Source: Bradyrhizobium sp. 138 (GTDB taxonomy: Bacteria; Pseudomonadota; Alphaproteobacteria; Rhizobiales; Xanthobacteraceae). Taken from it: a DNA stretch of 64,000 nt. Made by a program: the position numbers and the translations under genes. Below the pieces are notes generated by a model. It did no database searches and had not been told where the DNA came from. It saw only the letters and a list, made by a program, of their open reading frames with translations. The DNA lies in the NCBI RefSeq assembly GCF_023074075.1, contig NZ_JADPKT010000073.1, forward strand, positions 62,001 to 126,000. Direction: 5' to 3'. Each line of letters starts with the position of its first letter. The first letter of the stretch is position 1. Below, one piece after another: positions 37,829-46,151 of this stretch.

Positions 37829-38326
37829 CTACGGCTGCTTGAACGTAAACGGCGTCGCCGTGATGGCCTTCTGCTTGAAGCAGGTCTGCGGACCAAAGCC
37901 GCCGCAGTAGCCGCCATGCAGATCGAAGCGCACGGTGCGCGCGGCGCCGCGCTTCATCGGCCGCGCCATAAGCTTGTAGCGGCGGACATTGCCGTCAAAC
38001 ACCTCGCGCACGCTGCCATCCGGCAACGTCACCAGGATCTTCATGACACAGCCGCCGGTTCCGCAATAGGTCGTCTCGCGATCGCCGCATTTGGTGTCCT
38101 GGAAATCGACGATATAGTCCTCGCGACCGTCGCCGGTGAGGTCGATCCTGCGCACCGTATCGGGCGCGAAGGTCACCTCGCCGCCGTCCTGGCCGGTGCA
38201 TTCCTCATTGGCGTAGCGCAGCGCCTTCTGCACGCCGGGCGGATAGTCGGAAGGATTGAACGGCTTTGCATCCTCGGCGCGCGCGGCAGAGGTGAACAGA
38301 GCAAGCATGAGCATCAGATAACGCAT
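37829..38326 (-). CDS. Exported Cys-containing protein of unknown function
   Basis: A 165-residue protein with a signal peptide (residues 1-18, cleaved after AARA). The mature part has seven Cys, including CGDRETTYCGTGGC and GGYCGGFGPQTC, likely paired, and a Ca-binding-like loop DLTGDGREDYIVDF, common in exported repeat proteins. The sequence is coherent and of normal codon usage. The family is not recognised. It is divergent from the small lipoprotein gene. Confidence 0.65.
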   Translation of the reverse strand: MRYLMLMLALFTSAARAEDAKPFNPSDYPPGVQKALRYANEECTGQDGGEVTFAPDTVRRIDLTGDGREDYIVDFQDTKCGDRETTYCGTGGCVMKILVTLPDGSVREVFDGNVRRYKLMARPMKRGAARTVRFDLHGGYCGGFGPQTCFKQKAITATPFTFKQP

Positions 38327-38420
38327 GCGGGTTGGTCGCCGCTACAGCCGCGATCGTTCAGGGAATTTTAAACATGATCGGCGCACCCTCGCTCAGTCCT
38401 CGCGTACAGAGTGCCGCATC

Positions 38421-38780
38421 ATGGTCAAAGCGCCTGCCTTCCTCCTGTTGTCGCTGGCGCTGGCCGGATGTGCCGTGGCGCCGCAGGCGCATCTGGCGTC
38501 CGATCCCGCCTTCAAGCCAGCCCGTTATGCCTGGGATGGCGCCGGCGAGGATCCCAATCGGCCACGTGCTGCCTCACCACCAACACGGACCGCGACCCGA
38601 TCCGAGCGAAGCAGCTCGCAAGCCGGGCTTCAGCCCCATTCGAAGGAATGGTGGCAGGCGCAGGATGCAAGCGAGGCCGAGCAGGATGCCAGGGTCAACC
38701 GCTCCCTGGTCATCTGCCAGGGATGCCTGCGCCCGCAGCAGCAGCTAGAGGATTCCAGGCTCGCCAAAGCGGCCGATTGA
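38421..38780 (+). CDS. Small lipoprotein of unknown function
   Basis: A 119-residue protein with signal peptide and lipobox LALAGC at residues 11-16, so it is probably lipidated. The mature region is low in hydrophobicity, with a SNSxA-like linker and a C-terminal CQGC motif. The ATG at 38421 gives the right signal peptide. No known domain is recognised. Confidence 0.65.
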   Translation: MVKAPAFLLLSLALAGCAVAPQAHLASDPAFKPARYAWDGAGEDPNRPRAASPPTRTATRSERSSSQAGLQPHSKEWWQAQDASEAEQDARVNRSLVICQGCLRPQQQLEDSRLAKAAD

Positions 38781-38800
38781 ACCGAACGGCCTCAATATCG

Positions 38801-38826
38801 GAAACCGGCCGGCGCGACCGTGCGTT
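38801..38826 (+). promoter_or_regulatory. EcfG-like promoter candidate upstream of a GNAT gene
   Basis: GAAAC-N17-CGTT approximates the alphaproteobacterial general-stress sigma-factor consensus GGAAC-N16/17-CGTT (one mismatch in the -35) and lies 42 bases before the ATG at 38868. Support is weak. Confidence 0.3.
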
Positions 38827-38867
38827 ATGACTCGGTGCGCGAGGCTGGCAGCTGGAAGATCGACAAC

Positions 38868-39143
38868 ATGAGCAGCGTCATCAACAACAAGGACCATTGC
38901 CGCTACGAGCTCGAGGTCGAGGGCCATCTCGCAACCGAGCACTACAAGCTCGACGGCGGCGTCATCACGTTCGAGCACACGGACGTGCCGAAGGAGCTCG
39001 GCGGCAAGGGCGTCGGCTCGAAGCTGGTGCAAGGCGCGCTCGACCAGGTCCGCGCCGACGGATTGAAGCTGATCCCGCAATGCCCGTTCGTGAAGGCGTG
39101 GATCGAGAAGCACCCGGACTATGCAGATCTCGTGACGAGATAA
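38868..39143 (+). CDS. Small GNAT-like acetyltransferase (COG2388 type)
   Basis: A 91-residue protein with a single minimal GNAT fold: FEHTDVPKELGGKGVGSKLVQGALDQV includes the acetyl-CoA loop (G-x-G-x-G), and PQCPFVKAWIEKHPDY closes it. Such short GNAT proteins are smaller than typical acetyltransferases and their substrate is unknown. A paralogue lies at 39905-40180, with an SPW protein gene between them. The ATG at 38868 is the only start before the core domain. Confidence 0.8.
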   Translation: MSSVINNKDHCRYELEVEGHLATEHYKLDGGVITFEHTDVPKELGGKGVGSKLVQGALDQVRADGLKLIPQCPFVKAWIEKHPDYADLVTR

Positions 39144-39146
39144 GGA

Positions 39147-39178
39147 GCAGGCCCGCCGCCTCTAGCCGACGGGCCTGC
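39147..39178. terminator. Bidirectional hairpin between GNAT and SPW genes
   Basis: GCAGGCCCG (39147-39155) pairs with CGGGCCTGC (39170-39178), between two convergent stop codons. There is no T-run in either direction. Confidence 0.5.
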
Positions 39179-39191
39179 CAACATCTACGGC

Positions 39192-39587
39192 CTATTGTCC
39201 GTGCTTGAGCATGTCCTGATCGTTCAGATCCCAGTCCTGCCACAGCTGGAGTATGCCGAGCAGCACCACCACTGCGCCGAGGCTCGTGTGATAGATGCGG
39301 AGAAAGCCGTCAGCGGAATAGCCGATGACGTATGGCGAGGCGATGAGCCAGAGTCCGACGAGGATTGTCGTCACCTCTTGCCAGCGCTGCAAGGCGACAT
39401 ATTCGAGCTGGCTGAGGCCAAACACCACCAGGCCGATCGCCACCGTATTCAGAATCATCGTCTGGTGTGCGGCAATCGCCGGATCCTGGATGGGAAACCA
39501 CGGCGAAGCCACGATGAGCGCGCCGAGCAGCATCCCGCACCAATCTTCCCATGTTCGATGAGTATTCAAGAAACCAAAGTCCGACAT
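39192..39587 (-). CDS. SPW repeat membrane protein
   Basis: A 131-residue protein with four transmembrane segments and two SPW-type repeats, WEDWCGMLLGALIVASPWF near residue 13 and VTTILVGLWLIASPYVIGY near 75. SPW proteins are small bacterial membrane proteins of unknown function. A strong GGAGG precedes the ATG at 39587. It lies between two short GNAT genes. Confidence 0.82.
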   Translation of the reverse strand: MSDFGFLNTHRTWEDWCGMLLGALIVASPWFPIQDPAIAAHQTMILNTVAIGLVVFGLSQLEYVALQRWQEVTTILVGLWLIASPYVIGYSADGFLRIYHTSLGAVVVLLGILQLWQDWDLNDQDMLKHGQ

Positions 39588-39904
39588 CGTAACCTCCTCC
39601 AAAGAGGCATACGTCTGCGGCTGGCAATCATGACACTCCGAATGTCTAGCGACCCTGCCGGCCGCATTCGGGCGTATGTCCTCAAGAAGACGTGGGAGCC
39701 GCCGTGGAACTTGCAAGAGCGGCGCCGGCAATTATTGGAGCCGGCGTGGTGTTCGCCAGAAATGACTTCTCATACTGCGCTGCAGCTACAGGCACGTGCG
39801 TTTGCAGATATCTGCCGTGCGGCAAGCTCCCCTGGCCGCGCCTTGCCAAGGACGGGGACGGGCCCCTAGATCAACGCGTAAGGCGCACGTCGGAAGGATC
39901 TTGC
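39588..39904. other. Divergent region between SPW and second GNAT genes
   Basis: 317 bases with no visible repeat, terminator or gene; it must hold both promoters. Confidence 0.4.
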
Positions 39905-40180
39905 ATGGCCGCACCGGTACGGGACAACAAGGACAGGAGCCGCTTCGAACTCGATATCGGCAGCGGTATAGCCTTCGCCAACTACCGGCTGACGCCGACG
40001 GCGGTCATCATCACCCACACCGAAACGCCGCGCGCGCTCCGCGGCCGTGGCATCGGCTCCGAGTTGGTCAAAGGCGCGCTGGACTTGATCCGGCGCGACG
40101 GCAGGAAGGTGATTGCCGGCTGCGGCTTCGTCGCCGACTATCTCGACAGACATCCGGAGGATGCGGATCTGGTCGCCTGA
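39905..40180 (+). CDS. Small GNAT-like acetyltransferase (COG2388 type), paralogue
   Basis: A 91-residue protein with the same layout as 38868-39143: IITHTETPRALRGRGIGSELVKGALDLIRRDGRKVIAGCGFVADYLDRHPEDADLV. The two differ at many positions but share all domain motifs, so they arose by an old duplication. The ATG at 39905 is the start before the domain. The hairpin after it has a T-run only on the minus strand and is listed for the neighbour. Confidence 0.8.
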   Translation: MAAPVRDNKDRSRFELDIGSGIAFANYRLTPTAVIITHTETPRALRGRGIGSELVKGALDLIRRDGRKVIAGCGFVADYLDRHPEDADLVA

Positions 40181-40187
40181 GAGCAAA

Positions 40188-40210
40188 AGGGCCCGCGCGA
40201 TGGCGGGCCC
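40188..40210 (-). terminator. Intrinsic terminator of the DUF3597 gene
   Basis: GGGCCCGC and GCGGGCCC flank a small loop; read on the minus strand the hairpin is followed by TTTT. It lies about 25 bases after the DUF3597 stop and may also stop the plus-strand GNAT transcript. Confidence 0.7.
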
Positions 40211-40232
40211 CTGCGGCACGGCCGGCGGTGGG

Positions 40233-40625
40233 TCAGTGCTTGATCTCCGGCGGCAGCTTGCCGCCATTGGCGGCGAGCTTGGACATCACCTGCTTGTGCA
40301 GCCAGACGTTCATGCTCGCCGAGTCGTTCATATCGCCGCTGTAGCCGAGCTCCTTGGCGAGGTCCTTGCGGGCTGCAAGGCTGGAATCGATGTCGAGCGC
40401 CTTCATGAGGTCGACGATCGAGGTGCGCCATTCCAGCTTCTCGCCCTTGTGCGCGGCCACCGCCTTGTCGACGATCGCCGCGACGTCGACCGCGGCCATG
40501 GGTGCTGTGGCCGGCGCCGATGCTTCCGGCGCGGCTCCGGCGGGCGAAGCTGCGCCACCGGCGGGCGCGGCGGAAGCCGGCTGGCCACCAAAGATCGCGC
40601 TCATGATTTTCCCGAAAATGCTCAT
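40233..40625 (-). CDS. DUF3597-family protein
   Basis: A 130-residue protein matching DUF3597: N-terminal MSIFGKIMSAIFG, an Ala/Pro/Gly-rich spacer (residues about 15-50), then the conserved domain VDVAAIVDKAVAAHKGEKLEWRTSIVDLMKALDIDSSLAARKDLAKELGYSGDM. The family is small, cytoplasmic-looking and of unknown function, often in stress-related contexts. The start at 40625 gives the standard N-terminus. Confidence 0.85.
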   Translation of the reverse strand: MSIFGKIMSAIFGGQPASAAPAGGAASPAGAAPEASAPATAPMAAVDVAAIVDKAVAAHKGEKLEWRTSIVDLMKALDIDSSLAARKDLAKELGYSGDMNDSASMNVWLHKQVMSKLAANGGKLPPEIKH

Positions 40626-40961
40626 ATCTGCTCCCCGAAAAGGATCCGTTGGAAGGGCCTTGAGTGGCACTTATAGACCAAGTCACTGCGTTGCGCCCGC
40701 GGAGTTCTGCGAACCAACGCGCAGCATCAGCTTATCTGCGGCGAAATGACGACCGAATGACGCCGTCGAGGTTGCGCTGCGGCATCAAATCTCACCCACG
40801 CGTGAGGGACAGGACTCGGAAATGGGCGTACGCTTCACGTTCAGCTCGCGATGCCGTCCGGAATTCGCGTCTGGTCGGAATCGTGAAACTCAAGAAATGG
40901 CGGCCGCTCGCGCCGTTTGCCGGCGCCGGATTTCGGCCGCTCGGCAAGGGAGCTAGCGACC
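40626..40961. other. Divergent region between DUF3597 and DUF2189 genes
   Basis: 336 bases with no supported gene, repeat or terminator. It must contain promoters in both directions. Confidence 0.4.
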
Positions 40962-41870
40962 ATGGCCACATTCTACCAGGGCAATGTGCCTACAACGGCC
41001 CGGACCGCGGATGCGGCTGGACCTGTCATTCGAACCATCCAGCTGTCCGATCTGCATGATGTGCTCCGGCGCGGCTGGGACGATTTCAAGGCCGTTCCGA
41101 GCCACGCCATCGTTCTCTGCGTGATCTATCCGGTGCTCGGCCTCGTGCTCGCCCGCGTGGTGATGGGCTATTCGGTGCTGCCATTGTTGTTTCCGCTCGC
41201 CGCCGGCTTCGCGCTGATCGGCCCCTTCGCGGCGCTCGGTCTCTACGAGCTCTCGAGCCGGCGCGAACGCTATGAAGAGGCCAGCGCCTGGGATGCCATG
41301 GAGGTGCTGCGCTCGCCCTCGTTCGGGGCGATGCTCGGTCTCGGCACTTTGCTGCTCGCTCTGTTCGTGACTTGGGTTGCAACCGCGCAGGCCATCTATG
41401 TCGCCGCGTTCGGCTATGAGGGCGTGACCGGAATCTCGGACTTCGTGACGCGCGTGCTGACGACACAGCAGGGCTGGTGGCTGATCGTGGTCGGCTGTGG
41501 CACCGGCTTCCTGTTCGCGCTCGCCGCACTTTGCATCAGCGCCGTGTCGTTCCCCTTGATGCTGGACCGCCATGCCGGTGCGTTCGAGGCGATGAGCACG
41601 TCGCTGCGCGTCGTCGCGAAGAACCCGGTGCCGATGGCGGCCTGGGGCCTGATCGTGGCGGTGCTGCTCGCGCTCGGCACGCTCCCGGCCTTCCTCGGGC
41701 TTGCCGTGGTGATCCCCCTGCTCGGTCATGCCACCTGGCATCTCTACCGCAAGGTGATCGTGTCGGAGCCCGGTGCACGTCCGGTGCCGCCCCCGCCGCC
41801 TCGTCCGCGCAAGCCGGCTGCCGACTTCCCGGCCAACCTCTTCCCCTGGCGCAACCGGACGGACGCCTGA
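40962..41870 (+). CDS. DUF2189-family membrane protein
   Basis: A 302-residue inner-membrane protein with six to seven transmembrane segments. The N-terminal soluble stretch IRTIQLSDLHDVLRRGWDDFKAVPSHAIVL and the first helix pair are typical of DUF2189. A Pro-rich C-terminal tail (PVPPPPPRPRKP) ends the protein. No function is known for the family. It precedes a lytic transglycosylase gene by 118 bases with a hairpin between. Confidence 0.82.
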   Translation: MATFYQGNVPTTARTADAAGPVIRTIQLSDLHDVLRRGWDDFKAVPSHAIVLCVIYPVLGLVLARVVMGYSVLPLLFPLAAGFALIGPFAALGLYELSSRRERYEEASAWDAMEVLRSPSFGAMLGLGTLLLALFVTWVATAQAIYVAAFGYEGVTGISDFVTRVLTTQQGWWLIVVGCGTGFLFALAALCISAVSFPLMLDRHAGAFEAMSTSLRVVAKNPVPMAAWGLIVAVLLALGTLPAFLGLAVVIPLLGHATWHLYRKVIVSEPGARPVPPPPPRPRKPAADFPANLFPWRNRTDA

Positions 41871-41882
41871 CAATCTCGTGAC

Positions 41883-41915
41883 GTGCGGCCCTGCCCGGCG
41901 CGGACAGGGCCGCAC
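41883..41915 (+). terminator. Hairpin terminator after the DUF2189 gene
   Basis: GTGCGGCCCTG (41883-41893) and CAGGGCCGCAC (41905-41915) form a perfect 11-bp stem twelve bases after the stop codon. The T-run is poor. Confidence 0.6.
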
Positions 41916-41988
41916 GCCTTGCTTTGGCCGCGGTTCCGACCGAGATTGCGCCGCCGGTCAGATCGCTTCACGGAATCCATTTATTCGA

Positions 41989-42813
41989 ATGACCTCGACG
42001 ATTTCTCGTCTCGCTCTCGCAGCTTTCGCCCTCTCCGCGTCAATCCTGTCCGCCCAGCCAGCGCTCGCCGCGGTTGCCTGCGGTTCGGGTAATTTCGATG
42101 CCTGGCTTGCCGACTTCAAAACCGACGCTGCGGCCAAGGGCATCTCGCAGCAAGCCATTGCATCGGGGCTCGCCGGCGTGACGCTGGATCAGAGCGTGCT
42201 CAACCGCGACCGTTCGCAAAAGGTCTTCAGCCAGACCTTCGAGGAATTTTCCGGCCGCATGGTGCCGCCGCGCCTGGAGCGCGGCTCCAACAGGATGAAG
42301 CAATACGGCTCCGTGCTGTCGCGCATCGAGCAGACCTATGGCGTTCCCGGCGAAGTGCTGGTCGCGATCTGGGGCCTGGAGACCGATTTCGGCGTCAACA
42401 CCGGCAAGTTCGCCACCATCCGCTCGCTCGCAACGCTGGCCTATGATTGCCGGCGCGCCGAGCAGTTCCGCGCCGAGCTGATGGATGCGCTGCGCATCGT
42501 CCAGCGCGGCGATCTCGCGCCCGCCGACATGAAGGGTGCCTGGGCCGGTGAGCTCGGCCAGACCCAGTTCATGCCGTCGTCCTGGATGAAATACGCCGTC
42601 GATTTCGACGGCAACGGCAAGCGCGATCTCCTGCACAACGCCCCCGACGTGCTGGCCTCCACCGCCAACTATCTCGCCGGCTATGGCTGGCAGAAGGGCA
42701 AGGATTGGCAGCCCGGCAGTCCGAACTTCGAGGTGCTCAAGCAGTGGAACAAGAGCGAGGTCTATTCCAAGACCGTCGCCTATTTCGCCACCCAGCTGGC
42801 CCGCGCCCCCTAG
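41989..42813 (+). CDS. Lytic murein transglycosylase, MltB type
   Basis: A 274-residue protein with a signal peptide (residues 1-28, cleaved near ALAAV), so periplasmic and soluble; there is no lipobox Cys, unlike lipidated E. coli MltB. The SLT domain has the catalytic Glu in IWGLETDFG near residue 130, followed by GELGQTQFMPSSW and VLASTANYLAGYGW, typical of the MltB family. It cleaves the glycan strand of peptidoglycan to 1,6-anhydro products. The C-terminal PG-binding domain of some relatives is absent. Confidence 0.9.
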   Translation: MTSTISRLALAAFALSASILSAQPALAAVACGSGNFDAWLADFKTDAAAKGISQQAIASGLAGVTLDQSVLNRDRSQKVFSQTFEEFSGRMVPPRLERGSNRMKQYGSVLSRIEQTYGVPGEVLVAIWGLETDFGVNTGKFATIRSLATLAYDCRRAEQFRAELMDALRIVQRGDLAPADMKGAWAGELGQTQFMPSSWMKYAVDFDGNGKRDLLHNAPDVLASTANYLAGYGWQKGKDWQPGSPNFEVLKQWNKSEVYSKTVAYFATQLARAP

Positions 42814-43281
42814 GTTCCCTGGGCTACACGCAGGTCCGGCTTGCTCGGCGGCCAGCCTCTCAGACGCATTGCCCTACTTGCCCGCATTGCCACGTCGGCA
42901 ACGGACGCTGCTCTTTGCACAATAATGAATAAAGATTCATTTCTAATGTCTTCTGCCTTATGCGAATCATGCAGGCAAGACTTGAGTTTAGAAGCTGCTG
43001 AATTGGCTGCCCGATCATCCATCGGCACCATATTCGCTTATGACAAGATCCCGGGCTTGCTATTAACACCGTGATTTCACGGAGGTTATGTCTTGGACCT
43101 GCTGATTTTGCGCGCACATCGCGGCGGACTGCCAAAGCGTTAAGCGTGTCTTACCTAGGCTATGCACCCAGCGCCTAGCTGCATCGCAACATAGGAACTT
43201 TCGCACTGCACCACTCTCATCTATATTCACTTCAACGATGAGGCCCGGGCAAGGGCTGAATCGAACTACAGGAGACTACCA
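42814..43281. other. Intergenic region upstream of the DUF1127 gene
   Basis: 468 bases, noticeably AT-rich at 42915-42960, including the perfect inverted repeat AATGAAT-AAAG-ATTCATT at 42924-42941. It may contain a small RNA or regulatory site; no gene is supported. Confidence 0.4.
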
Positions 43282-43434
43282 ATGCTGCTCTCGCTCATCC
43301 GCATGATCCAGGCCTTCCGGGACTATCAGCGCAATGTTGCCGAGCTGTCCCAGCTCAGCGATCGCGAACTGGCCGACATCGGCCTCGATCGCTCGGACAT
43401 CCCGCGCGTTGCCGCCGGTCAGTATCAGGGCTGA
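43282..43434 (+). CDS. DUF1127-family small protein
   Basis: A 50-residue protein MLLSLIRMIQAFRDYQRN... with the family core LSQLSDRELADIGLDRSDIPRVA. GGAG lies ten bases upstream of the ATG. DUF1127 proteins are tiny, Arg-rich, and several in rhizobia and Agrobacterium affect phosphate or stress-related regulation. Here the neighbours are a lytic transglycosylase and trmFO. Confidence 0.85.
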   Translation: MLLSLIRMIQAFRDYQRNVAELSQLSDRELADIGLDRSDIPRVAAGQYQG

Positions 43435-43559
43435 TATCGTTCAGCCCTTCACCGGACCGACCGATAGCGCCCGCCTCGTGCGGGCGTTGTCGTATCTGGT
43501 GGCAGAAAACTCGATCTCGGCGATTCCACTGACCGCCGAAAAGCGCTACCTGTCCGCCC

Positions 43560-44987
43560 ATGACAGGATCCCTATCCAACATTGTGCACGTGATCGGCGC
43601 AGGCCTTGCCGGCTCCGAGGCCGCCTGGCAGGTCGCGAAAGCCGGCGTCCCCGTGGTGCTGCACGAGATGCGGCCCACCCGCATGACCGAGGCGCACCGC
43701 ACCGACGGGCTCGCCGAGCTCGTCTGCTCCAATTCATTCCGCTCGGATGATGCCGCCAACAACGCCGTCGGCCTCTTGCACGCGGAGATGCGCCGGCTCG
43801 ACTCGCTGGTCATGCGCGCGGCCGATGCTAACCAGGTGCCCGCCGGCGGCGCCCTTGCGGTCGACCGCGATGGTTTCTCCGCGGCCGTCACCAAGGCGCT
43901 GCACGACCATCCCCTGATCGAGATCGCCCGCGGCGAAGTCGCAGGCCTGCCGCCGGAAGACTGGAGCAACGTCATCGTTGCCACCGGCCCCCTCACCTCC
44001 GCCCCGCTGGCCGATGCCATCCGCGAGCTGACCGACGAGAACGCGCTCGCCTTCTTCGACGCAATCGCGCCGATCGTCCACCGCGAATCCATCGACATGT
44101 CGGTGGCCTGGTTCCAGTCGCGCTACGACAAGGTCGGCCCCGGCGGCAACGGCGCCGACTACATCAACTGCCCGATGACCAAGGAGCAGTATGACGGCTT
44201 CGTCGCCGCGCTGATGTCAGGCGAGAAGACCGAGTTCAAGGAGTGGGAGACCAACACGCCCTATTTCGACGGCTGCCTGCCGATCGAGGTGATGGCGGAG
44301 CGCGGCCCCGAGACGCTGCGCCACGGCCCGATGAAGCCGGTCGGCCTCACCAACCCGCACGATCCCACCACGAAGGCCTATGCCATCGTGCAGCTGCGTC
44401 AGGACAACAAGCTCGGCACGCTCTACAACATCGTCGGCTTCCAGACGAAATTGAAATACGGCGAGCAGCAGCGCATCTTCCGAACCATTCCCGGTCTGGA
44501 GAAGGCTGAGTTCGCCCGCCTCGGCGGCCTGCATCGCAACACCTTCCTGAACTCGCCGAAGCTGCTCGACAGTCAGTTGCGCCTGCGCGCGCTGCCACGG
44601 CTGCGCTTTGCCGGCCAGATGACGGGCTGCGAGGGCTATGTTGAATCGGCCAGCGTCGGTCTGATCGCCGGTCTCTATGCGGCGGCAAACGCGCGCGGCG
44701 AGACGCTTGTCGGTCCACCGGGCACGACCGCGCTGGGATCTCTGCTCGGCCACATCACCGGCGGCCATATCGAGACCATCGAGCCCGGCACACGGTCGTT
44801 CCAGCCGATGAACATCAATTTCGGCCTGTTCCCGCCGCTTGCGACCGCGCCGACCAAGAAGCCCGACGGCACGCGCCTGCGCGGCAACGAGAAGACGGTG
44901 GCCAAAAAGCAGGCGATGAGCGCACGGGCGCTCGCCGATCTCGATCGCTGGATCGCCGATCATTTGCGCATTGCTGCAGCCGCGTGA
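43560..44987 (+). CDS. trmFO: tRNA U54 methyltransferase, folate/FAD-dependent
   Basis: A 475-residue FAD enzyme that methylates U54 of tRNA using methylenetetrahydrofolate. The FAD fold starts VHVIGAGLAGSEAAWQVAKAG, then VVLHEMRP and the CSNSFRSDD motif with its Cys. GQMTGCEGYVESASVGLIAGLYAA and the ending EPGTRSFQPMNINFGLFP are characteristic. The family is common in Alphaproteobacteria and Firmicutes in place of SAM-dependent TrmA. The next gene overlaps none of it and starts eight bases downstream. Confidence 0.94.
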   Translation: MTGSLSNIVHVIGAGLAGSEAAWQVAKAGVPVVLHEMRPTRMTEAHRTDGLAELVCSNSFRSDDAANNAVGLLHAEMRRLDSLVMRAADANQVPAGGALAVDRDGFSAAVTKALHDHPLIEIARGEVAGLPPEDWSNVIVATGPLTSAPLADAIRELTDENALAFFDAIAPIVHRESIDMSVAWFQSRYDKVGPGGNGADYINCPMTKEQYDGFVAALMSGEKTEFKEWETNTPYFDGCLPIEVMAERGPETLRHGPMKPVGLTNPHDPTTKAYAIVQLRQDNKLGTLYNIVGFQTKLKYGEQQRIFRTIPGLEKAEFARLGGLHRNTFLNSPKLLDSQLRLRALPRLRFAGQMTGCEGYVESASVGLIAGLYAAANARGETLVGPPGTTALGSLLGHITGGHIETIEPGTRSFQPMNINFGLFPPLATAPTKKPDGTRLRGNEKTVAKKQAMSARALADLDRWIADHLRIAAAA

Positions 44988-44994
44988 GCTTGCA

Positions 44995-46089
44995 ATGAGC
45001 CTCCCCAAAGACGACGCCGCAGAGCTCTCGGCGCGCTGGACCGAGGGCGTGCTGCTCAAGCGCGACGTGTTCTCGACCGTCGAGCGCGGCCGCTTCCGCG
45101 GCGAGAGCGGCGAGGTCGACGCGGTGCTGCGGCGGCTGGACGAAGTGCCGTGGTGGTCATTCCTGCTGGCGCGCCATCTGTTCGCCCGCGAGAAGCGTGC
45201 GCTCGCGCTCGCCAAGGGCCTCGATGTCGGTCCCGAGCTGCTCTGGGCCGGCCGCCGCGCGCTGGTGCGTGGTTTCGTCGACGGTGTCGCTCTGCATCTG
45301 GCAAAGCCGCATGGCGACCTCGCCTATTTCCGTTCGGCCAAGGCCGCCCTGCGCCGGCTGCGCCGCGCCGGCATCTGCCACAACGATCTTGCCAAGGAGC
45401 AGAACTGGCTGGTCGGCCGCGACGGCCACGCCTATGTCACCGACTTCCAGCTCGCGGCCTGCTTTGCGCGGCGCGGGCGGCTCTATCGCATCCTCGCCTA
45501 CGAAGACCTACGGCACCTGCTCAAGCACAAGCGCTCCTACGCGCCGGAAGCGCTGACGCCGCGCGAGCGAAAGATTCTCGCCAAGAAGTCGTTCGCGGCC
45601 AGCCTGTGGCTCGCCACCGGCAAAAAAGTCTATCGCGCCATCACGCGCGGCCTGTTCAACTTCACCGACCGCGAGGGCGGCGGCCGCCGGCTGGTCAATG
45701 ATGCGCCGGTCCTGACCGAGTTGATCCGCAAGAACCCGGCCGTACGCGACACCGCTATCGTCGCGTTTGCCGACCGCCGCTCGGGCGTCGGGCTCTATGC
45801 CTTCGTCGAGGCGGATCAAGCCATGCTCGAAGGCCAGTTGCGGAACGAGCTCACGGCAGCGAAGGGGCCGAAGCCGCCGGAACACATCCAGGTCGTGCAC
45901 GCGCTGCCGCGCGACACCAGCGGCAAGCCGCGCACCGAGATCCTGCAGCTGGTCGCCATGAACCAGCTCGACCTGATCGAGCCGATGATGAAGAACGACC
46001 AGGATCGCGCATTCCTCAAGGACATCCTTGAACAGCGGAAGAATCTGCGCGACCGCTTCAACTTCGAGGCGGATCTACCGGCAAGCTAG
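44995..46089 (+). CDS. Kinase-like domain fused to an acyl-CoA synthetase C-terminal domain
   Basis: A 364-residue protein. Residues about 15-210 look like a small lipopolysaccharide/RIO-type kinase fold: HNDLAKEQNWLVGRDGHAYVTDFQLA contains an HxD-like loop (HND) and a DFG-like DFQ. Residues about 240-330 match the C-terminal domain of acyl-CoA synthetases: LIRKNPAVRDTAIVAFADRRSG..., then ALPRDTSGKPRTEILQ, the A10-type motif with its Lys. No P-loop-containing large domain of such synthetases is present. The two folds occur in one continuous frame, eight bases after trmFO. Function is unknown. Confidence 0.65.
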   Translation: MSLPKDDAAELSARWTEGVLLKRDVFSTVERGRFRGESGEVDAVLRRLDEVPWWSFLLARHLFAREKRALALAKGLDVGPELLWAGRRALVRGFVDGVALHLAKPHGDLAYFRSAKAALRRLRRAGICHNDLAKEQNWLVGRDGHAYVTDFQLAACFARRGRLYRILAYEDLRHLLKHKRSYAPEALTPRERKILAKKSFAASLWLATGKKVYRAITRGLFNFTDREGGGRRLVNDAPVLTELIRKNPAVRDTAIVAFADRRSGVGLYAFVEADQAMLEGQLRNELTAAKGPKPPEHIQVVHALPRDTSGKPRTEILQLVAMNQLDLIEPMMKNDQDRAFLKDILEQRKNLRDRFNFEADLPAS

Positions 46090-46151
46090 CGCCTTGAAGC
46101 GTCCACATTGGCGAAAGAGAAGCGGTCGAACAAGGCAGACGCGGTGGGGTC

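Noticed and set aside
35201..38371. Very long plus-strand frame across the PCC-domain, acyl-CoA synthetase and Cys-rich genes
   Set aside because: It runs antisense to three well-supported genes and its translation is Arg/Ala/His-rich with no domains.
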